64,000 bases of DNA, taken from the NCBI GenBank assembly GCA_963696625.1, contig CAVOKZ010000013.1:42238-106237 (forward strand). Reading direction: 5' to 3'. The position numbers and the translations under genes are program-made. The notes beneath the pieces are model-generated. The model ran no database searches and was not told the origin of the DNA. It saw only the letters and a program-made list of their open reading frames with translations. Source of the stretch: JAWVFN01 sp963696625. GTDB taxonomy: Bacteria > Actinomycetota > Thermoleophilia > Solirubrobacterales > 70-9. Positions 15,224-26,316 of this stretch are shown one piece after another; within the stretch, counting starts at the first letter, position 1; each line of letters begins with the position of its first letter.

Positions 15224-16672
15224 ATGGCAACCGTCACCAACAAGGCCGAAGATCACGCCCTGCTCGTCGCCGGCGAGCATGTCGAGACCGGCGAGTGGGA
15301 CGAGGTCTCCAGCCCCTACGACGGCACCGTCGTCGGCCGCGTGCCCAAGGGCGACGCGGCGCTGATCGACAAGGCCGCCGAGGCCGCCCAGCAGGCCTTC
15401 GAGACCGCGGACTTCCCCCAGCACGCGCGGGCGGAGGTGCTCGTCGGCGCAGCCCGCCTCGTGGCCGAGCGCGAAGACGACCTCGCAGCGACGATCGCCG
15501 CCGAGGCGGGAAAGCCGATCAAGACCGCGCGCGTCGAAGCCCAGCGCTGCGTCGGAACCCTGATCTCATCCGCGATCGAGGCCCGCAAGCTGACCGGTGA
15601 GATGGTTCCGATGGAGGGACTGGCGGCCGGCGAGGGCAAGTTCGGCTTCGCCCTGCGAGTCCCGTACGGAGTCGTCGGCGCGATCAGCCCGTTCAACTTC
15701 CCCCTCAACCTGGTCGCCCACAAGCTCGGGCCGGCGATCGCCGCGGGCAACGCGGTCGTGCTCAAGCCCGCCGGGCAGACGCCGATCTCGGCGATCAAGC
15801 TGTCGGAGATCCTGATCGAGGCCGGGCTTCCCGAGGGCTGGCTCAACGTCGTCTGCGGCCCGGGCGCCGAGGTCGGCGACGCGATCGTCAAGCACGAGGC
15901 GACCAAGGCGATCACCTTCACGGGCTCCGCCCCGGTGGGCTGGAACCTGCGCTCCGAGGTCCCGCACAAGAAGGTCAACCTCGAGCTCGGCTCGACCGCG
16001 CCGCTTGTAGTGAACGACGACGGCGACTGGGAAACCGCGGCCGACAAGGCGAAGATCCACGCCTACAGCCACGCCGGCCAGAGCTGCATCTCGGTCCAGC
16101 GGATCATCCTTCACGAGGCGATCGCGGAGGACTTCACCGGGCGCTTCGTCGGCAACGTCAACGGGCTGACCGTGGGCGACCCGATGGACGAGGCGACCGA
16201 CGTCGGCCCGCTGATCTCCAGCGGCGATCGCGACCGGGTCAAGGAATGGGTCGACGAGGCCGTTTCGGCCGGTGCCGAGCTGCTCACCGGAGGCGAGCTC
16301 GTCGACGAGGACCGCTGCCTCGCCCCCACCGTTCTGCGCAACGTGCCGCACGACGCGAAGTGCTGGAGCGAGGAGATCTTCGGCCCCGTGGCGGTGATCG
16401 CCACCTGCTCCTCGTTCGAGGAGGGCCTGGAGATGGCCAACGACGCGAGGTTCGGCCTCCAGGCCGGCGTCTTCACCCGCGACATCGGCCGCGGTCTCGC
16501 CGCCGGCGAGGCGCTCGAGTTCGGCGGCGTGCTGATCAACGAGGTGCCGACCTTCCGCACCGACCAGATGCCCTACGGCGGCGTCAAGGACTCGGGCAAC
16601 ACCCGCGAGGGCCCGGCCTATGCGGTCAGGGAGCTGACCGAGGAGCGCCTGATCACCCTTCAGGGCCGATAA
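15224..16672 (+). CDS. NAD(P)-dependent aldehyde dehydrogenase
   Basis: 482-aa ALDH superfamily enzyme oxidising an aldehyde to the acid. The catalytic Cys is C288 in AGQSCISVQR, the general base is E254 in LELGS, the oxyanion Asn is N158 in PFNFP, and the cofactor-binding Lys is K181 in LKPAG. The C-terminal motif is PYGGVKDSGNTREG. It is closest in style to lactaldehyde or phosphonoacetaldehyde-type dehydrogenases; the substrate cannot be fixed. ATG start after a hairpin repeat. Confidence 0.93.
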   Translation: MATVTNKAEDHALLVAGEHVETGEWDEVSSPYDGTVVGRVPKGDAALIDKAAEAAQQAFETADFPQHARAEVLVGAARLVAEREDDLAATIAAEAGKPIKTARVEAQRCVGTLISSAIEARKLTGEMVPMEGLAAGEGKFGFALRVPYGVVGAISPFNFPLNLVAHKLGPAIAAGNAVVLKPAGQTPISAIKLSEILIEAGLPEGWLNVVCGPGAEVGDAIVKHEATKAITFTGSAPVGWNLRSEVPHKKVNLELGSTAPLVVNDDGDWETAADKAKIHAYSHAGQSCISVQRIILHEAIAEDFTGRFVGNVNGLTVGDPMDEATDVGPLISSGDRDRVKEWVDEAVSAGAELLTGGELVDEDRCLAPTVLRNVPHDAKCWSEEIFGPVAVIATCSSFEEGLEMANDARFGLQAGVFTRDIGRGLAAGEALEFGGVLINEVPTFRTDQMPYGGVKDSGNTREGPAYAVRELTEERLITLQGR

Positions 16673-16750
16673 CGGCGCTGTCCATTTCGTCGAAAAGGAA
16701 GACGAAAAAGAAGAAGTAGTCGGCTAGGTCCCTACCATGGCCCGTCCACC

Positions 16751-18589
<1,839 letters not shown>

Positions 18590-18599
18590 ATCCTCAGCA

Positions 18600-18813
18600 T
18601 CCGAGCGCCGCTCTCAGCCGGAGCGGGACCGGCGTGACCGGCGCCGACACGGCCGTGATCCTGCCGGCAACTACAGCGACACTGCCGGCGACCTCGGCGA
18701 CGTCGACGTCGTCGAGCTGCGCCGTGACCTACACGCCTAGCACCGTCGGCACGCATGCCATCACGGCCGACAGCGCTAAGACGCGTCAGTCGCATCCCGT
18801 TTCGCTAACCTGA
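18600..18813 (+). pseudogene. fragment of a bacterial Ig-like repeat protein
   Basis: Codons here give SSCAVTYTPSTVGTHAITAD, the end of an Ig-like (Big-type) repeat as found in large surface proteins. It is followed by a stop, with no domain start, signal peptide or other repeats. It runs in the same open frame as a shadow of typA. Probably a relic of a larger gene. Confidence 0.4.
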
Positions 18814-18818
18814 ATGGT

Positions 18819-19082
18819 ATGCGGAAGAGCGAGCAGATCGCGGTTCGGCTGCCCCCCGAGCAGCTGGCCGAGCTCGACGAGTTGGTGGAGTCGGGTGGAT
18901 TCGGCAGCCGGGCGGCCGCACTCCGGGCCGGGATCGAGCTCCTCACCTCCAAGGTGCGGGAACAGCGCATCGCCGAGGATTACCGGCGTGCTTACGGGGC
19001 TTCGCCCGGAGAGGATTGGGTCGGCGAGGCCGCCGCGGCCGCTGCCGGTGAGGTGATCTCGACCGAACACGGCGAGGGGTGA
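18819..19082 (+). CDS. ribbon-helix-helix antitoxin
   Basis: 87 aa. The N-terminal ribbon-helix-helix motif is EQIAVRLPPEQLAELDELVE followed by FGSRAAALRAGIELL. The C-terminal half is acidic and flexible, as expected for the toxin-binding part. The stop overlaps the GTG of a MazF/PemK-type toxin by four bases. ATG start at 18819. Confidence 0.87.
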   Translation: MRKSEQIAVRLPPEQLAELDELVESGGFGSRAAALRAGIELLTSKVREQRIAEDYRRAYGASPGEDWVGEAAAAAAGEVISTEHGEG

Positions 19083-19393
19083 TCCACCGTGGGGACATTT
19101 TCGAGGCGGACCTGCCGGGCGTCGGAGACCACCCCGTCGTCGTCGTCACGCGAGACGTGGCGATCCCGGTTCTCTCTGCCGTAACGGTGGTGCTCGTTAC
19201 GAGCACGATCCGCGGACACCGGGCAGAGGTCCCGCTCGGCCGCGAGCAGGGGTTGGACCACGAGTCGGTCGCCAACTGCGACCAGGTGTTCACGCTGTCC
19301 AAGGGCCGCCTCGGGACGCGTCGAGGGCAGCTCGGCCCAGCTGCGACAGCGCAGATCAACGCCGCACTGATGCTCGCCCTCGAGCTCGATTGA
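19079..19393 (+). CDS. MazF/PemK-family endoribonuclease toxin
   Basis: 104 aa. The fold is recognisable from HRGDIFEADLPGVGDHPVVVVTR-like spacing (RGDIFEADL, then HPVVVVTRD), VTSTIRGHRAEVPLG, and VANCDQVFTLSKGRLG, where Asp and Lys match the family core. MazF toxins cut mRNA or rRNA at short motifs. GTG start overlapping the antitoxin stop. The specificity is unknown. Confidence 0.87.
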   Translation: MIHRGDIFEADLPGVGDHPVVVVTRDVAIPVLSAVTVVLVTSTIRGHRAEVPLGREQGLDHESVANCDQVFTLSKGRLGTRRGQLGPAATAQINAALMLALELD

Positions 19394-19418
19394 AGCGTCG
19401 GTGCGCGGGACCGACCGC

Positions 19419-20733
19419 CTACCCGTGCGGGCGGGCCATCTTGTGATGGTCGAGCGCCTCGTCGAGGATCTTCTCGTCGACGCCCATCTCGCGCGCGACC
19501 TCGCGCAGGGACCGGCCCGAGTCGGCGGCTTCCTTGACGATCTCCGCCGCCTTGTCGTAGCCGATGTGCGGGTTGAGCGCGGTCGCCGTGGCCAGCGTCG
19601 CCTCGGCGTGGCGCTCGAGCATCTCGGGGTTCGGCTCGATCCCCTGGACGCACTTGGTGTCGAGCAGCCGTGACGCCGAGGAAAGCAGCTTGATCGAGTC
19701 GAGCAGGTTGCGGGCGATCAGCGGCACCCGCACGTTGAGCTCGAACTGGCCCTGGGCGCCCCCCATCGTGATCGCCATGTCGTTGCCGATCACCTGATCG
19801 CCGACCTGGATCACGACCTCGGGGATCACGGGATTGACCTTGCCGGGCATGATCGAGGAGCCCTTCTGCAGCTCGGGCAGGCGGATCTCGGCGAGGCCGG
19901 CGCGCGGTCCCGAGCCCATCAGCGCCAGGTCGTTGCCGATCTTGATCAGCGAGACGGCCAGCACCTTGAGCGCGCCCGAGAGGCTCGACCAGCGCGTCGC
20001 GGTTGCTCTGGGCCTCGAAGGGATCGGCGGGCCCCGAGATCTCGAGCCCCGTGTCCTTGGTGAGCAGCTCGCGGACCTTGGCGGCGAAGTCGGGGTGGGT
20101 GTTGAGGCCGGTGCCGGTCGCGGTGCCGCCCAGCGGGATCTGCCCGACCCTGCCGAGCGTCCCCTGAATGCGGTCGATGCCGAGCCGGATCTGGGTGGCG
20201 AAGCCGCCGAACTCCTGGCCGAGGGTGACCGGGACGGCGTCCATCAGGTGGGTGCGCCCGGCCTTGACCACGCTCTCGAACTCCTTCGCCTTCTGCTCCA
20301 GCGAGCCCACGAGACCCTCGAGCGCCGGGATCAGGGCGTCGGTGACCTCGCCGAGCGCCGCCAGGTGAACCGCCGAGGGGAAGACGTCGTTTGAGGACTG
20401 GCCCATGTTGACGTGGTCGTTGCGGTGGACCTCCTCGCCCGCGAGCTCGGCGAGCACCTCGTTGGCGTTCATGTTCGACGAGGTCCCCGAGCCGGTCTGG
20501 AAGACGTCGACGGGGAACTGTTCGTCGTGCTTGCCGGCGGCGACCTCGTCGCCCGCCTTGGCGATCGCCTCGGCGATGCCCTTGTCGAGGCCCGCTACGT
20601 CCGCGTTGGCGCGCGCGGCGGCGGCCTTGATCCGGCCGAGCCAGCGGATCACCGGCACCGGGACGGTGTTTCCCGAAACCGGGAAGTTGTCTACCGCCTT
20701 GTCTGTCTCCGTGCCCCAGAGCTTGTCAGCCAT
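19419..20733 (-). CDS. fumC: class II fumarate hydratase, frameshifted
   Basis: Fumarase C of the TCA cycle. The N-terminal part (ATG 20733) reads QTGSGTSSNMNANEV, NDHVNMGQSSNDVFPSAVHL and GRTHLMDAVPVTLGQEF. After FEAQSNRDALVE the frame shifts, and the rest (LKVLAVSLIKIGNDLALMGS, the catalytic loop GSSIMPGKVNP, and PHIGYDKAAEIV) continues in another frame to the TAG at 19419. One extra base near 19977-19986 accounts for it. All catalytic segments are present, so a sequencing or assembly indel is more likely than a dead TCA-cycle gene. Confidence 0.92.
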
Positions 20734-20761
20734 CGCGCGCGGCAGGGTATCGGGCGCGGCC

Positions 20762-21232
20762 TCATCCGGACTTCCGGCCCGCGGCCAATCCCTCGTCGTA
20801 GCCGTCCGAGAACTCCGGCGGCAGCGCGCCCGGGGTGAAACGCGCCGCGCTGTCGAGCCTGCGCAGCAGGTCGGCATGGATTCCCGCGGTGTCCTCGGCG
20901 CCCTTCTGCACGGCGCCGGCGAGATAGCCGAGCTCGAGCGGCGCCGGCCCGGCCGGGTCGGCGCGGCCCTGGACGTTGAGCCTGGTCGCGGCAACGACGA
21001 GGCCCTCCCCGACCGCGGTCAGGTCGCCCGCCTGCTGCGAGGGGACGATGCAGCCGCTGATCGGCGTTCCGCCCTCAAGACGCACCTCACCCGGGGCGCT
21101 CGCGAGCGCCGAGAGGAAGGGCTCGGCGCCCTGCAGGCAGGCGTCGGGCGTGCTCGGAGTCGTGTCCGAGCCGCAGGCCGCGAACGCGGCCGAGCACAGC
21201 GAAGCGGCGGCGACTGCGGCAAGCGTCCGCAT
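20762..21232 (-). CDS. putative lipoprotein of unknown function
   Basis: 156 aa with a lipoprotein signal (AAASLCSAAFAACGSD, lipobox Cys at about 20). The mature part has two further cysteines (DACLQG and SGCIVPS) and no domain I recognise. It lies upstream of fumC on the same strand, 28 bases away, and could share its transcript. Confidence 0.65.
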   Translation of the reverse strand: MRTLAAVAAASLCSAAFAACGSDTTPSTPDACLQGAEPFLSALASAPGEVRLEGGTPISGCIVPSQQAGDLTAVGEGLVVAATRLNVQGRADPAGPAPLELGYLAGAVQKGAEDTAGIHADLLRRLDSAARFTPGALPPEFSDGYDEGLAAGRKSG

Positions 21233-21331
21233 CGGCCAATCCTACGTCCGCGCCCCCGCTTAGGTTTCGCAGGCGAATGAGCGAGCTGCACCCGAGCGAC
21301 CCCCTCGCCCACCGAGCTTCTCGACGCCCTG

Positions 21332-21718
21332 ATGCGCGCCGAGGCGACTCTCACCCGCCACCTGGCGGCCGACCTCGAGCGGATCGGCGTCTCGGCGACC
21401 GGCTTCGCGATGCTGGTGCTGCTGACCAGCGCCGGCGGCGAGGCAGAGCTGCGGGTCATGCGCCGCCGCCTCGGCGCCTCGAAGGCGACGGCGACCGAGG
21501 TCCTCGACACGCTCGAGGGCCGAGGCTTCGTCACCCGGGCCCGGCTCGAAAACGACCGCCGCGCCGTCGGCGTCAAGCTCACCGACGCGGGCTCGAACCT
21601 CGTCACCCACGCCTTCCCCTCGCACGCCGACCGCGTGCGCGACGCCTTCGGCGTCCTCGACGAGGAAGAGAAGCGCCAGCTCGCGGACATCTGCCGCAAG
21701 CTCGACCGCGCCGCTTAG
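21332..21718 (+). CDS. MarR-family transcriptional regulator
   Basis: 128 aa. It has the MarR winged helix: VMRRRLGASKATATEVLDTL (recognition region), GRGFVTRARLENDRRAVGVK (wing) and LTDAGSNLV. The ATG at 21332 gives a short N-terminus. A MSELHPSDP stretch at 21277 in another frame looks like the natural start, so a single-base shift near 21300 may have split the gene. The ligand and targets are unknown. Confidence 0.82.
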   Translation: MRAEATLTRHLAADLERIGVSATGFAMLVLLTSAGGEAELRVMRRRLGASKATATEVLDTLEGRGFVTRARLENDRRAVGVKLTDAGSNLVTHAFPSHADRVRDAFGVLDEEEKRQLADICRKLDRAA

Positions 21719-21744
21719 GCTCCCCGAGCCCGGGCTAGTAGCGG

Positions 21745-21767
21745 CGAGCATGCTAGGATCATGCTCG
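21745..21767 (+). promoter_or_regulatory. inverted repeat over the -10 box of an antitoxin gene
   Basis: CGAGCATG and CATGCTCG are perfect 8-bp arms around CTAGGAT. The hexamer TAGGAT (21754-21759) could be the -10 box, with the GTG at 21767 leaderless or nearly so. A protein bound here would block polymerase. The likely ligand is the ribbon-helix-helix antitoxin encoded downstream. Confidence 0.55.
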
Positions 21768-22045
21768 TGGCAACCTTGCAGCTGAAAGCCGTCCCCGAGG
21801 ATCTCCACGCCCGTCTGCGCGAGCGTGCGAAGGCAGAGCACATGACCATGCGCGACTACGTGCTGCGGCTGATCGAGAACGACCTGGACAGCATGTCGCT
21901 CAGCGAATGGGGCGCGCGTATCAAAGAGCGGGGGCCGATCGCGACCGGGCTCAGCAGCGAGGAGATCGTCGAGATGATCCGGCGTGACCGCGAGGAGCGC
22001 GGCGACGAGTTGCTGCGCCGGATCGATGAGCCACGCGGTCGTTGA
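21767..22045 (+). CDS. FitA/VapB-like ribbon-helix-helix antitoxin
   Basis: About 92 aa. The N-terminus LQLKAVPEDLHARLRERAKA is typical of FitA-like antitoxins, followed by MTMRDYVLRLIENDL. The C-terminal region (LSEWGARIKERGPIATGLSS) is the toxin-wrapping part. I prefer the GTG at 21767, given the position of the -10 box; an ATG at 21761 adds two residues. It overlaps the PIN toxin gene by 20 bases. Confidence 0.82.
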   Translation: MATLQLKAVPEDLHARLRERAKAEHMTMRDYVLRLIENDLDSMSLSEWGARIKERGPIATGLSSEEIVEMIRRDREERGDELLRRIDEPRGR

Positions 22046-22421
22046 CTCCTCGGTCCTCGTCAACCTCTTGGTCGATGAGCGATGGGGTGGTGGTCCGGAG
22101 CGGGTCCTGGGCTCCGCCCGACTTGCCGCGCCGGCGCACTTCGACGCCGAGGCGCTGAACGCCTTCCGCGGGCTGTCCCGCCGTGGCAACCTCAGCGACC
22201 AAAAGGCGGCCGAAGCCCGTGCATCACTGTTCGAGTTCCCGCTGGCGCGAATGCCGATCGAGCCACTGGCCGAGGGTGCTTGGTCCCTGCGGGACAACCT
22301 CACGATGCACGACGCTCTCTACGTGGCCCTGGCTCAGGTGCTCGAATGCGAGCTCATCACCGCCGACCGCGGAATCGCGGTCGCGCCCTCGACCGGCATC
22401 ACGATCAGGCTGATTCGCTGA
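22026..22421 (+). CDS. VapC/FitB-type PIN-domain toxin
   Basis: 131 aa with PIN residues D7 (AVVDSSVLV), E42 (FDAEALNA), D96 (MHDALYVALA) and D114 (ITADRGIA). It partners the FitA-like antitoxin just upstream. Its TGA overlaps the ATG of ileS (TGATG), so an essential tRNA synthetase is translationally coupled to a toxin-antitoxin operon. Confidence 0.88.
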   Translation: MSHAVVDSSVLVNLLVDERWGGGPERVLGSARLAAPAHFDAEALNAFRGLSRRGNLSDQKAAEARASLFEFPLARMPIEPLAEGAWSLRDNLTMHDALYVALAQVLECELITADRGIAVAPSTGITIRLIR

Positions 22422-25400
22422 TGCCCGGTTTCCGCCGCGTCGACCCCAAGCAGTCCTTCCCCGAGCTCGAGGAGCGGGTGCTCGAGCGCTGGCAGCGAGA
22501 CGACGTCTACGCGCGCTCGCTGTCGAATCGCGAGGGGGCGCCGATCTGGAGCTTCTACGAGGGGCCGCCGACGGCCAACGGCAAGCCGGGCTCCCACCAC
22601 GTGTTCGCGCGGGTATTCAAGGACATCTACCCGCGCTACCGCACGATGACCGGCCACCAGGTCCCACGCAAGGCGGGTTGGGACTGCCACGGCCTGCCGG
22701 TCGAACTCGAAGTCGAGAAGGAGCTCGGGATCAACTCGAAGCCCGAGATCGAGGAGTACGGGATCGACAAGTTCAACGCCAAGTGCCGGGAATCGGTCTT
22801 CCGCTACGTCGAGGACTGGGACCGGCTGACCGAGCGGATCGGCCTCTGGCTCGACCTCGACGACCCCTACGTGACGATGGAGGACCGCTACATCGAGTCG
22901 GTCTGGTGGGCGCTGAAGCGGATCGCCGACGACGGGCGCATGTACGAGAGCCACAACGTAGTTCCCTACTGTCCGCGCTGCGGCACCGCGCTGTCCTCGC
23001 ACGAGGTCGCATCCGGCTACCACGACGTGGTCGACCCCTCGGTGTACGTGCAGCTCGAGCTGGCCGAGCCGGGCCCGCTGGAGCCCGACGACAAGCTGCT
23101 GATCTGGACCACTACCCCGTGGACGCTGCCGGGCAACGTCGCGGTCGCGGTCGGGCCCGACGTGCCCTACGTCCGTGCGCGTGCCGGCGGGCAGACCTTC
23201 GTGCTCGCCGAGGCGCGGGTCGAGCACGTGCTCGGCGAGGACGCCGAGGTGCTCGGGCACCTGACCGGGGCCGAGCTCGCCGGCGCCGTCTTCTACAAGG
23301 GCCCGATCTTCGAGCTCGCCGGACGCGATCCCGGCCCCCACCCCGTGATCGCCGGCGACTTCGTCACCACCGACGAGGGAGCCGGCCTGGTCCACATGGC
23401 GCCGGCCTTCGGCGAGGACGACTACGACGCCGCGGCCGCGAACGGCATCTTCGATCCCGACGAGCCCGAGACCCTGCTGCGCCCGGTGCTGCCCAGCGGG
23501 CACTTCGACGACACGGTGACCGGCTTCGAGGGCCGCTACGTGAAGGACCCCGAGGTGACCGCCGCGCTGACCGAGAGCCTCGAGCGGCGGGGCCTCGTGT
23601 TCCGCGTCGAGGACTACGAGCACGCCTATCCGCACTGCTGGCGCTGCGACACGCCGCTGCTCTACTACGCCAAGGCGAGCTGGTACATCCGTACAACCGA
23701 GGTCCGCGACCGCATGCTCGCCTCCAACCAGAAGATTGACTGGCACCCAGAGCACATCAAGGAGGGCCGTTTCGGCCGCTGGCTCGAGAACAACGTCGAC
23801 TGGGCCCTCTCGCGCGACCGCTACTGGGGCACGCCGCTGCCGGTCTGGCGCTGCGACGACGCCGGCTGTGACGCCCAGCATTGGATCGGGTCGATCGAGG
23901 AGCTAAAGGCAAAGGGCGGGGAGGTCCCCGACGACCTCCACCGCCCCTACATCGACGCAGTCAGCTGGGCGTGCGAGCGCGAGGGCTGCAGCGGCACGCT
24001 GCGCCGCGACCCAGCCGTGATCGACACCTGGTTCGACTCCGGCGCGATGCCGTTCGCCCAGTACCACTACCCGTTCGAGAACGAGGAGCTGTTCGAGCAG
24101 CGCTTCCCCGCCGACTTCATCTGCGAGGGGATCGACCAGACCCGCGGCTGGTTCTACACCCTGCACGCGGAGTCGGTGCTGCTCTTCGATCGCGCCAGTT
24201 ACGAGGCCTGCGTCTGCCTCGGGCTGATCCTCGACCCCGAGGGCCAGAAGATGTCGAAGAGCCGCGGCAACGTGGTCGAGCCCTGGGACGTGATCTCGAC
24301 CCACGGCGCCGACGCCTTCCGCTGGTACTACCTCACCGCCCAGCAGCCGTGGGCCGGCTACCGCTTCTCGATCGAGACGATCGGCGAGTCGGTGCGCCAG
24401 TTCCTGTTGCCGCTATGGAACACGTACTCGTTCTGGGTGCTCTACGCGAACAGCGAGGGGATCGACGCCGCGGCGGCGCCGGGCCCGCCCGCGGACGCCG
24501 ACGAGCTCGACCGCTGGGCCCTCTCGCGCCTCCAGGCAACCGTCGCCGAGGTCCGCGACGGCCTCGACCACTTCGACTCGACCCGCTCGGGCCGCGCGAT
24601 CGCCGACTACGTCGACGAGCTCTCCAATTGGTACGTCCGGCTCAGCCGGCGCCGCTTCTGGGACGGCGACGCCGCTGCCTTCGCGACCCTGCGCCATTGC
24701 CTGGTCGAGATCGCGGCGCTGGTCGCCCCATTCATGCCGTTCGTCGCCGACGAGCTCCACTCGAACCTGGTCGGCGGCGAGGCCGGCGAGTTCGGCGAAC
24801 TGCCCGACTCGGTCCACCTGCGGGACTTCCCCGTGGTCTCCGAGGCCCTCCGCGACGAGCAGCTCGAGACCGACATGGAAGCCGTGCGCCGCACGGTCGA
24901 GCTCGGCCGCGCCGCCCGCGCCCGGGCGAAGATCAAGGTCCGCCAGCCCCTGCAAAAGGCCGTAGTCGTCGCCTCCGACGAGGAGCGCTCCGCGATCGAG
25001 CGCCACGCCGAGATGGTCGCCGCCGAGCTCAACGTCAAGGAGATCGAGTTCGTCGCCGAGCAGGCCGAGCTGGTCAGCTACCGGGTCAAGCCCAACTTCC
25101 GCAGCCTCGGCCCCCGCTTCGGCAAGGACATGCCGCGCGTCGCCGACGCGATCGAATCGCTCGAGGCCACCCACGTCGCCGGGGCGCTCGAGTCAGGCCG
25201 CGAGATCGGGATCTCGATCGAGGGCCACGACCACACGCTCAGCCCCGACGACGTCAGCCTGGTGATGGAGCCGCTCGAGGGCTACGAGGTCGAGGCCGAA
25301 GCCGGCCACGCCGTGGCGCTGGCGCTCGAGCTCGACGACGACCTGCGCCGCGAGGGCTTCGCCCGCGAGATCGTCCACGCAGTTCAGAACGCCCGCAAGG

Positions 25401-25597
25401 AGGCCGGCCTCGACGTCTCCGACCGCATCGCCCTCTCGCTCGACGGAGACGCCGAGCTGCTCGACGCCGCCAAGGCCCATCAGTCATACGTCACGGGCGA
25501 GACCCTTGCGACCTCCGTCGCCTACGGCGAGGACGGCAACGCCGCCGCCGCCCAGATTGAAGGCCGCGAACTCCGGATCGGCGTCGAGCGCGCCTAG
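22421..25597 (+). CDS. ileS: isoleucyl-tRNA synthetase
   Basis: 1058-aa class I synthetase. The HIGH-equivalent region is PTANGKPGSHHVFAR (about residues 50-65), WDCHGLPVELEVEKELG follows, the editing domain has LLIWTTTPWTLPGN, and the KMSKS loop is GQKMSKSRGNVVEPW near residue 610. DQTRGWFYTL precedes the loop. Length and the missing C-terminal zinc finger suit the IleS2 (eukaryote-like) clade, members of which are often mupirocin resistant; that is family knowledge, not shown here. The ATG at 22421 overlaps the toxin stop. Confidence 0.96.
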   Translation: MPGFRRVDPKQSFPELEERVLERWQRDDVYARSLSNREGAPIWSFYEGPPTANGKPGSHHVFARVFKDIYPRYRTMTGHQVPRKAGWDCHGLPVELEVEKELGINSKPEIEEYGIDKFNAKCRESVFRYVEDWDRLTERIGLWLDLDDPYVTMEDRYIESVWWALKRIADDGRMYESHNVVPYCPRCGTALSSHEVASGYHDVVDPSVYVQLELAEPGPLEPDDKLLIWTTTPWTLPGNVAVAVGPDVPYVRARAGGQTFVLAEARVEHVLGEDAEVLGHLTGAELAGAVFYKGPIFELAGRDPGPHPVIAGDFVTTDEGAGLVHMAPAFGEDDYDAAAANGIFDPDEPETLLRPVLPSGHFDDTVTGFEGRYVKDPEVTAALTESLERRGLVFRVEDYEHAYPHCWRCDTPLLYYAKASWYIRTTEVRDRMLASNQKIDWHPEHIKEGRFGRWLENNVDWALSRDRYWGTPLPVWRCDDAGCDAQHWIGSIEELKAKGGEVPDDLHRPYIDAVSWACEREGCSGTLRRDPAVIDTWFDSGAMPFAQYHYPFENEELFEQRFPADFICEGIDQTRGWFYTLHAESVLLFDRASYEACVCLGLILDPEGQKMSKSRGNVVEPWDVISTHGADAFRWYYLTAQQPWAGYRFSIETIGESVRQFLLPLWNTYSFWVLYANSEGIDAAAAPGPPADADELDRWALSRLQATVAEVRDGLDHFDSTRSGRAIADYVDELSNWYVRLSRRRFWDGDAAAFATLRHCLVEIAALVAPFMPFVADELHSNLVGGEAGEFGELPDSVHLRDFPVVSEALRDEQLETDMEAVRRTVELGRAARARAKIKVRQPLQKAVVVASDEERSAIERHAEMVAAELNVKEIEFVAEQAELVSYRVKPNFRSLGPRFGKDMPRVADAIESLEATHVAGALESGREIGISIEGHDHTLSPDDVSLVMEPLEGYEVEAEAGHAVALALELDDDLRREGFAREIVHAVQNARKEAGLDVSDRIALSLDGDAELLDAAKAHQSYVTGETLATSVAYGEDGNAAAAQIEGRELRIGVERA

Positions 25598-25684
25598 GTG
25601 CCTCGCCTCGCCTGCCGGTTCCGCCGATGCGGCGGAAGACACACCCACGGCACAAACCCTCAACCTCGCCTGCCCGAACCCTCC

Positions 25685-25752
25685 AAAAGGGGTCAGACCC
25701 CTCGTTTGTGTCTTGACACATAGCCTCGACCTGCCTACCAAAGGGGTCTGAC
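25685..25752. repeat. two GGGGTCAGACCCC-type repeats flanking a TTGACA element
   Basis: A full copy (core 25689-25701) and a decayed copy (AAAGGGGTCTGACGCC, about 25739-25754) bracket TTGACA at 25713-25718, which could be a -35 box for the following gene pair, though the hexamer 17 bases on (TACCAA) is weak. The 204-base gap between ileS and the next gene holds nothing else I can identify. Confidence 0.65.
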
Positions 25753-25801
25753 GCCTACACCGCGAGGGGGCGAACGCGCAGCTGCCCGCGCTTCTCCATG
25801 G

Positions 25802-26023
25802 GTGACGTTCAGCCGCCACGCGAACAACCAGATGCGCCGATACGGCCTCAAGGCGTCGGACGTCGAGGCCATCTGCGCTTCCAAGCCGCTGCTTTCGGAC
25901 GCCGATACCGCAGGCAGATACCGCTGCACGGGCACGATCCACGGACGCTACTTCAGAGTTGTCTTCGCGCTTGACAACGCCGATCACGTCGTCACCATCC
26001 ACGAGCGAAGGAGATTTCCATGA
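25802..26023 (+). CDS. DUF4258-family small protein (candidate toxin)
   Basis: 73 aa, GTG start. The pattern FSRHANNQMRRYGLKASDVE, then GRYRCTGTIHGRYFRVVFAL and VVTIHERRRFP, is that of DUF4258, a RelE/BrnT-like beta-rich fold. It overlaps the downstream DUF2283 gene by four bases (ATGA). DUF4258 and DUF2283 genes often pair, and a toxin-antitoxin role has been suggested for such pairs. I see no direct evidence of toxicity. Confidence 0.75.
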   Translation: MTFSRHANNQMRRYGLKASDVEAICASKPLLSDADTAGRYRCTGTIHGRYFRVVFALDNADHVVTIHERRRFP

Positions 26024-26307
26024 CCGCCGACTACGACAGCGAGGCCGACGCACTTCGGATTGACCTGATGGACGCCCTCGTCCAGCTCGACCACGGTGAG
26101 TACGTCGAGGGAACCTCGGTCATCGTGAACTTCTTCGACGGCGACCCAGCCTGCATTGAGGTCCTTGGCGCGGCGGGCAACACCTCAGAACTCAAGACCG
26201 CCGCCGCACAGTACGGACTCGACGGGGACGCGCTGATGGCGGCGAGCGCAGCGGCACTTGCGGCGCCGGACCGAACGGTCCGAGTCCAGCTGGGAACCCC
26301 TGCGTAG
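26020..26307 (+). CDS. DUF2283-family protein (candidate antitoxin)
   Basis: 95 aa. The start DYDSEADALRIDLMD matches DUF2283 (typically YDxEADxLYI). The middle portion VIVNFFDGDPACIEVLGA follows the usual pattern of this small acidic beta protein. A C-terminal extension of about 40 residues is unusual. It is coupled by ATGA to the DUF4258 gene, so the two likely act together. Confidence 0.75.
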   Translation: MTADYDSEADALRIDLMDALVQLDHGEYVEGTSVIVNFFDGDPACIEVLGAAGNTSELKTAAAQYGLDGDALMAASAAALAAPDRTVRVQLGTPA

Positions 26308-26316
26308 GCAGCCCCT

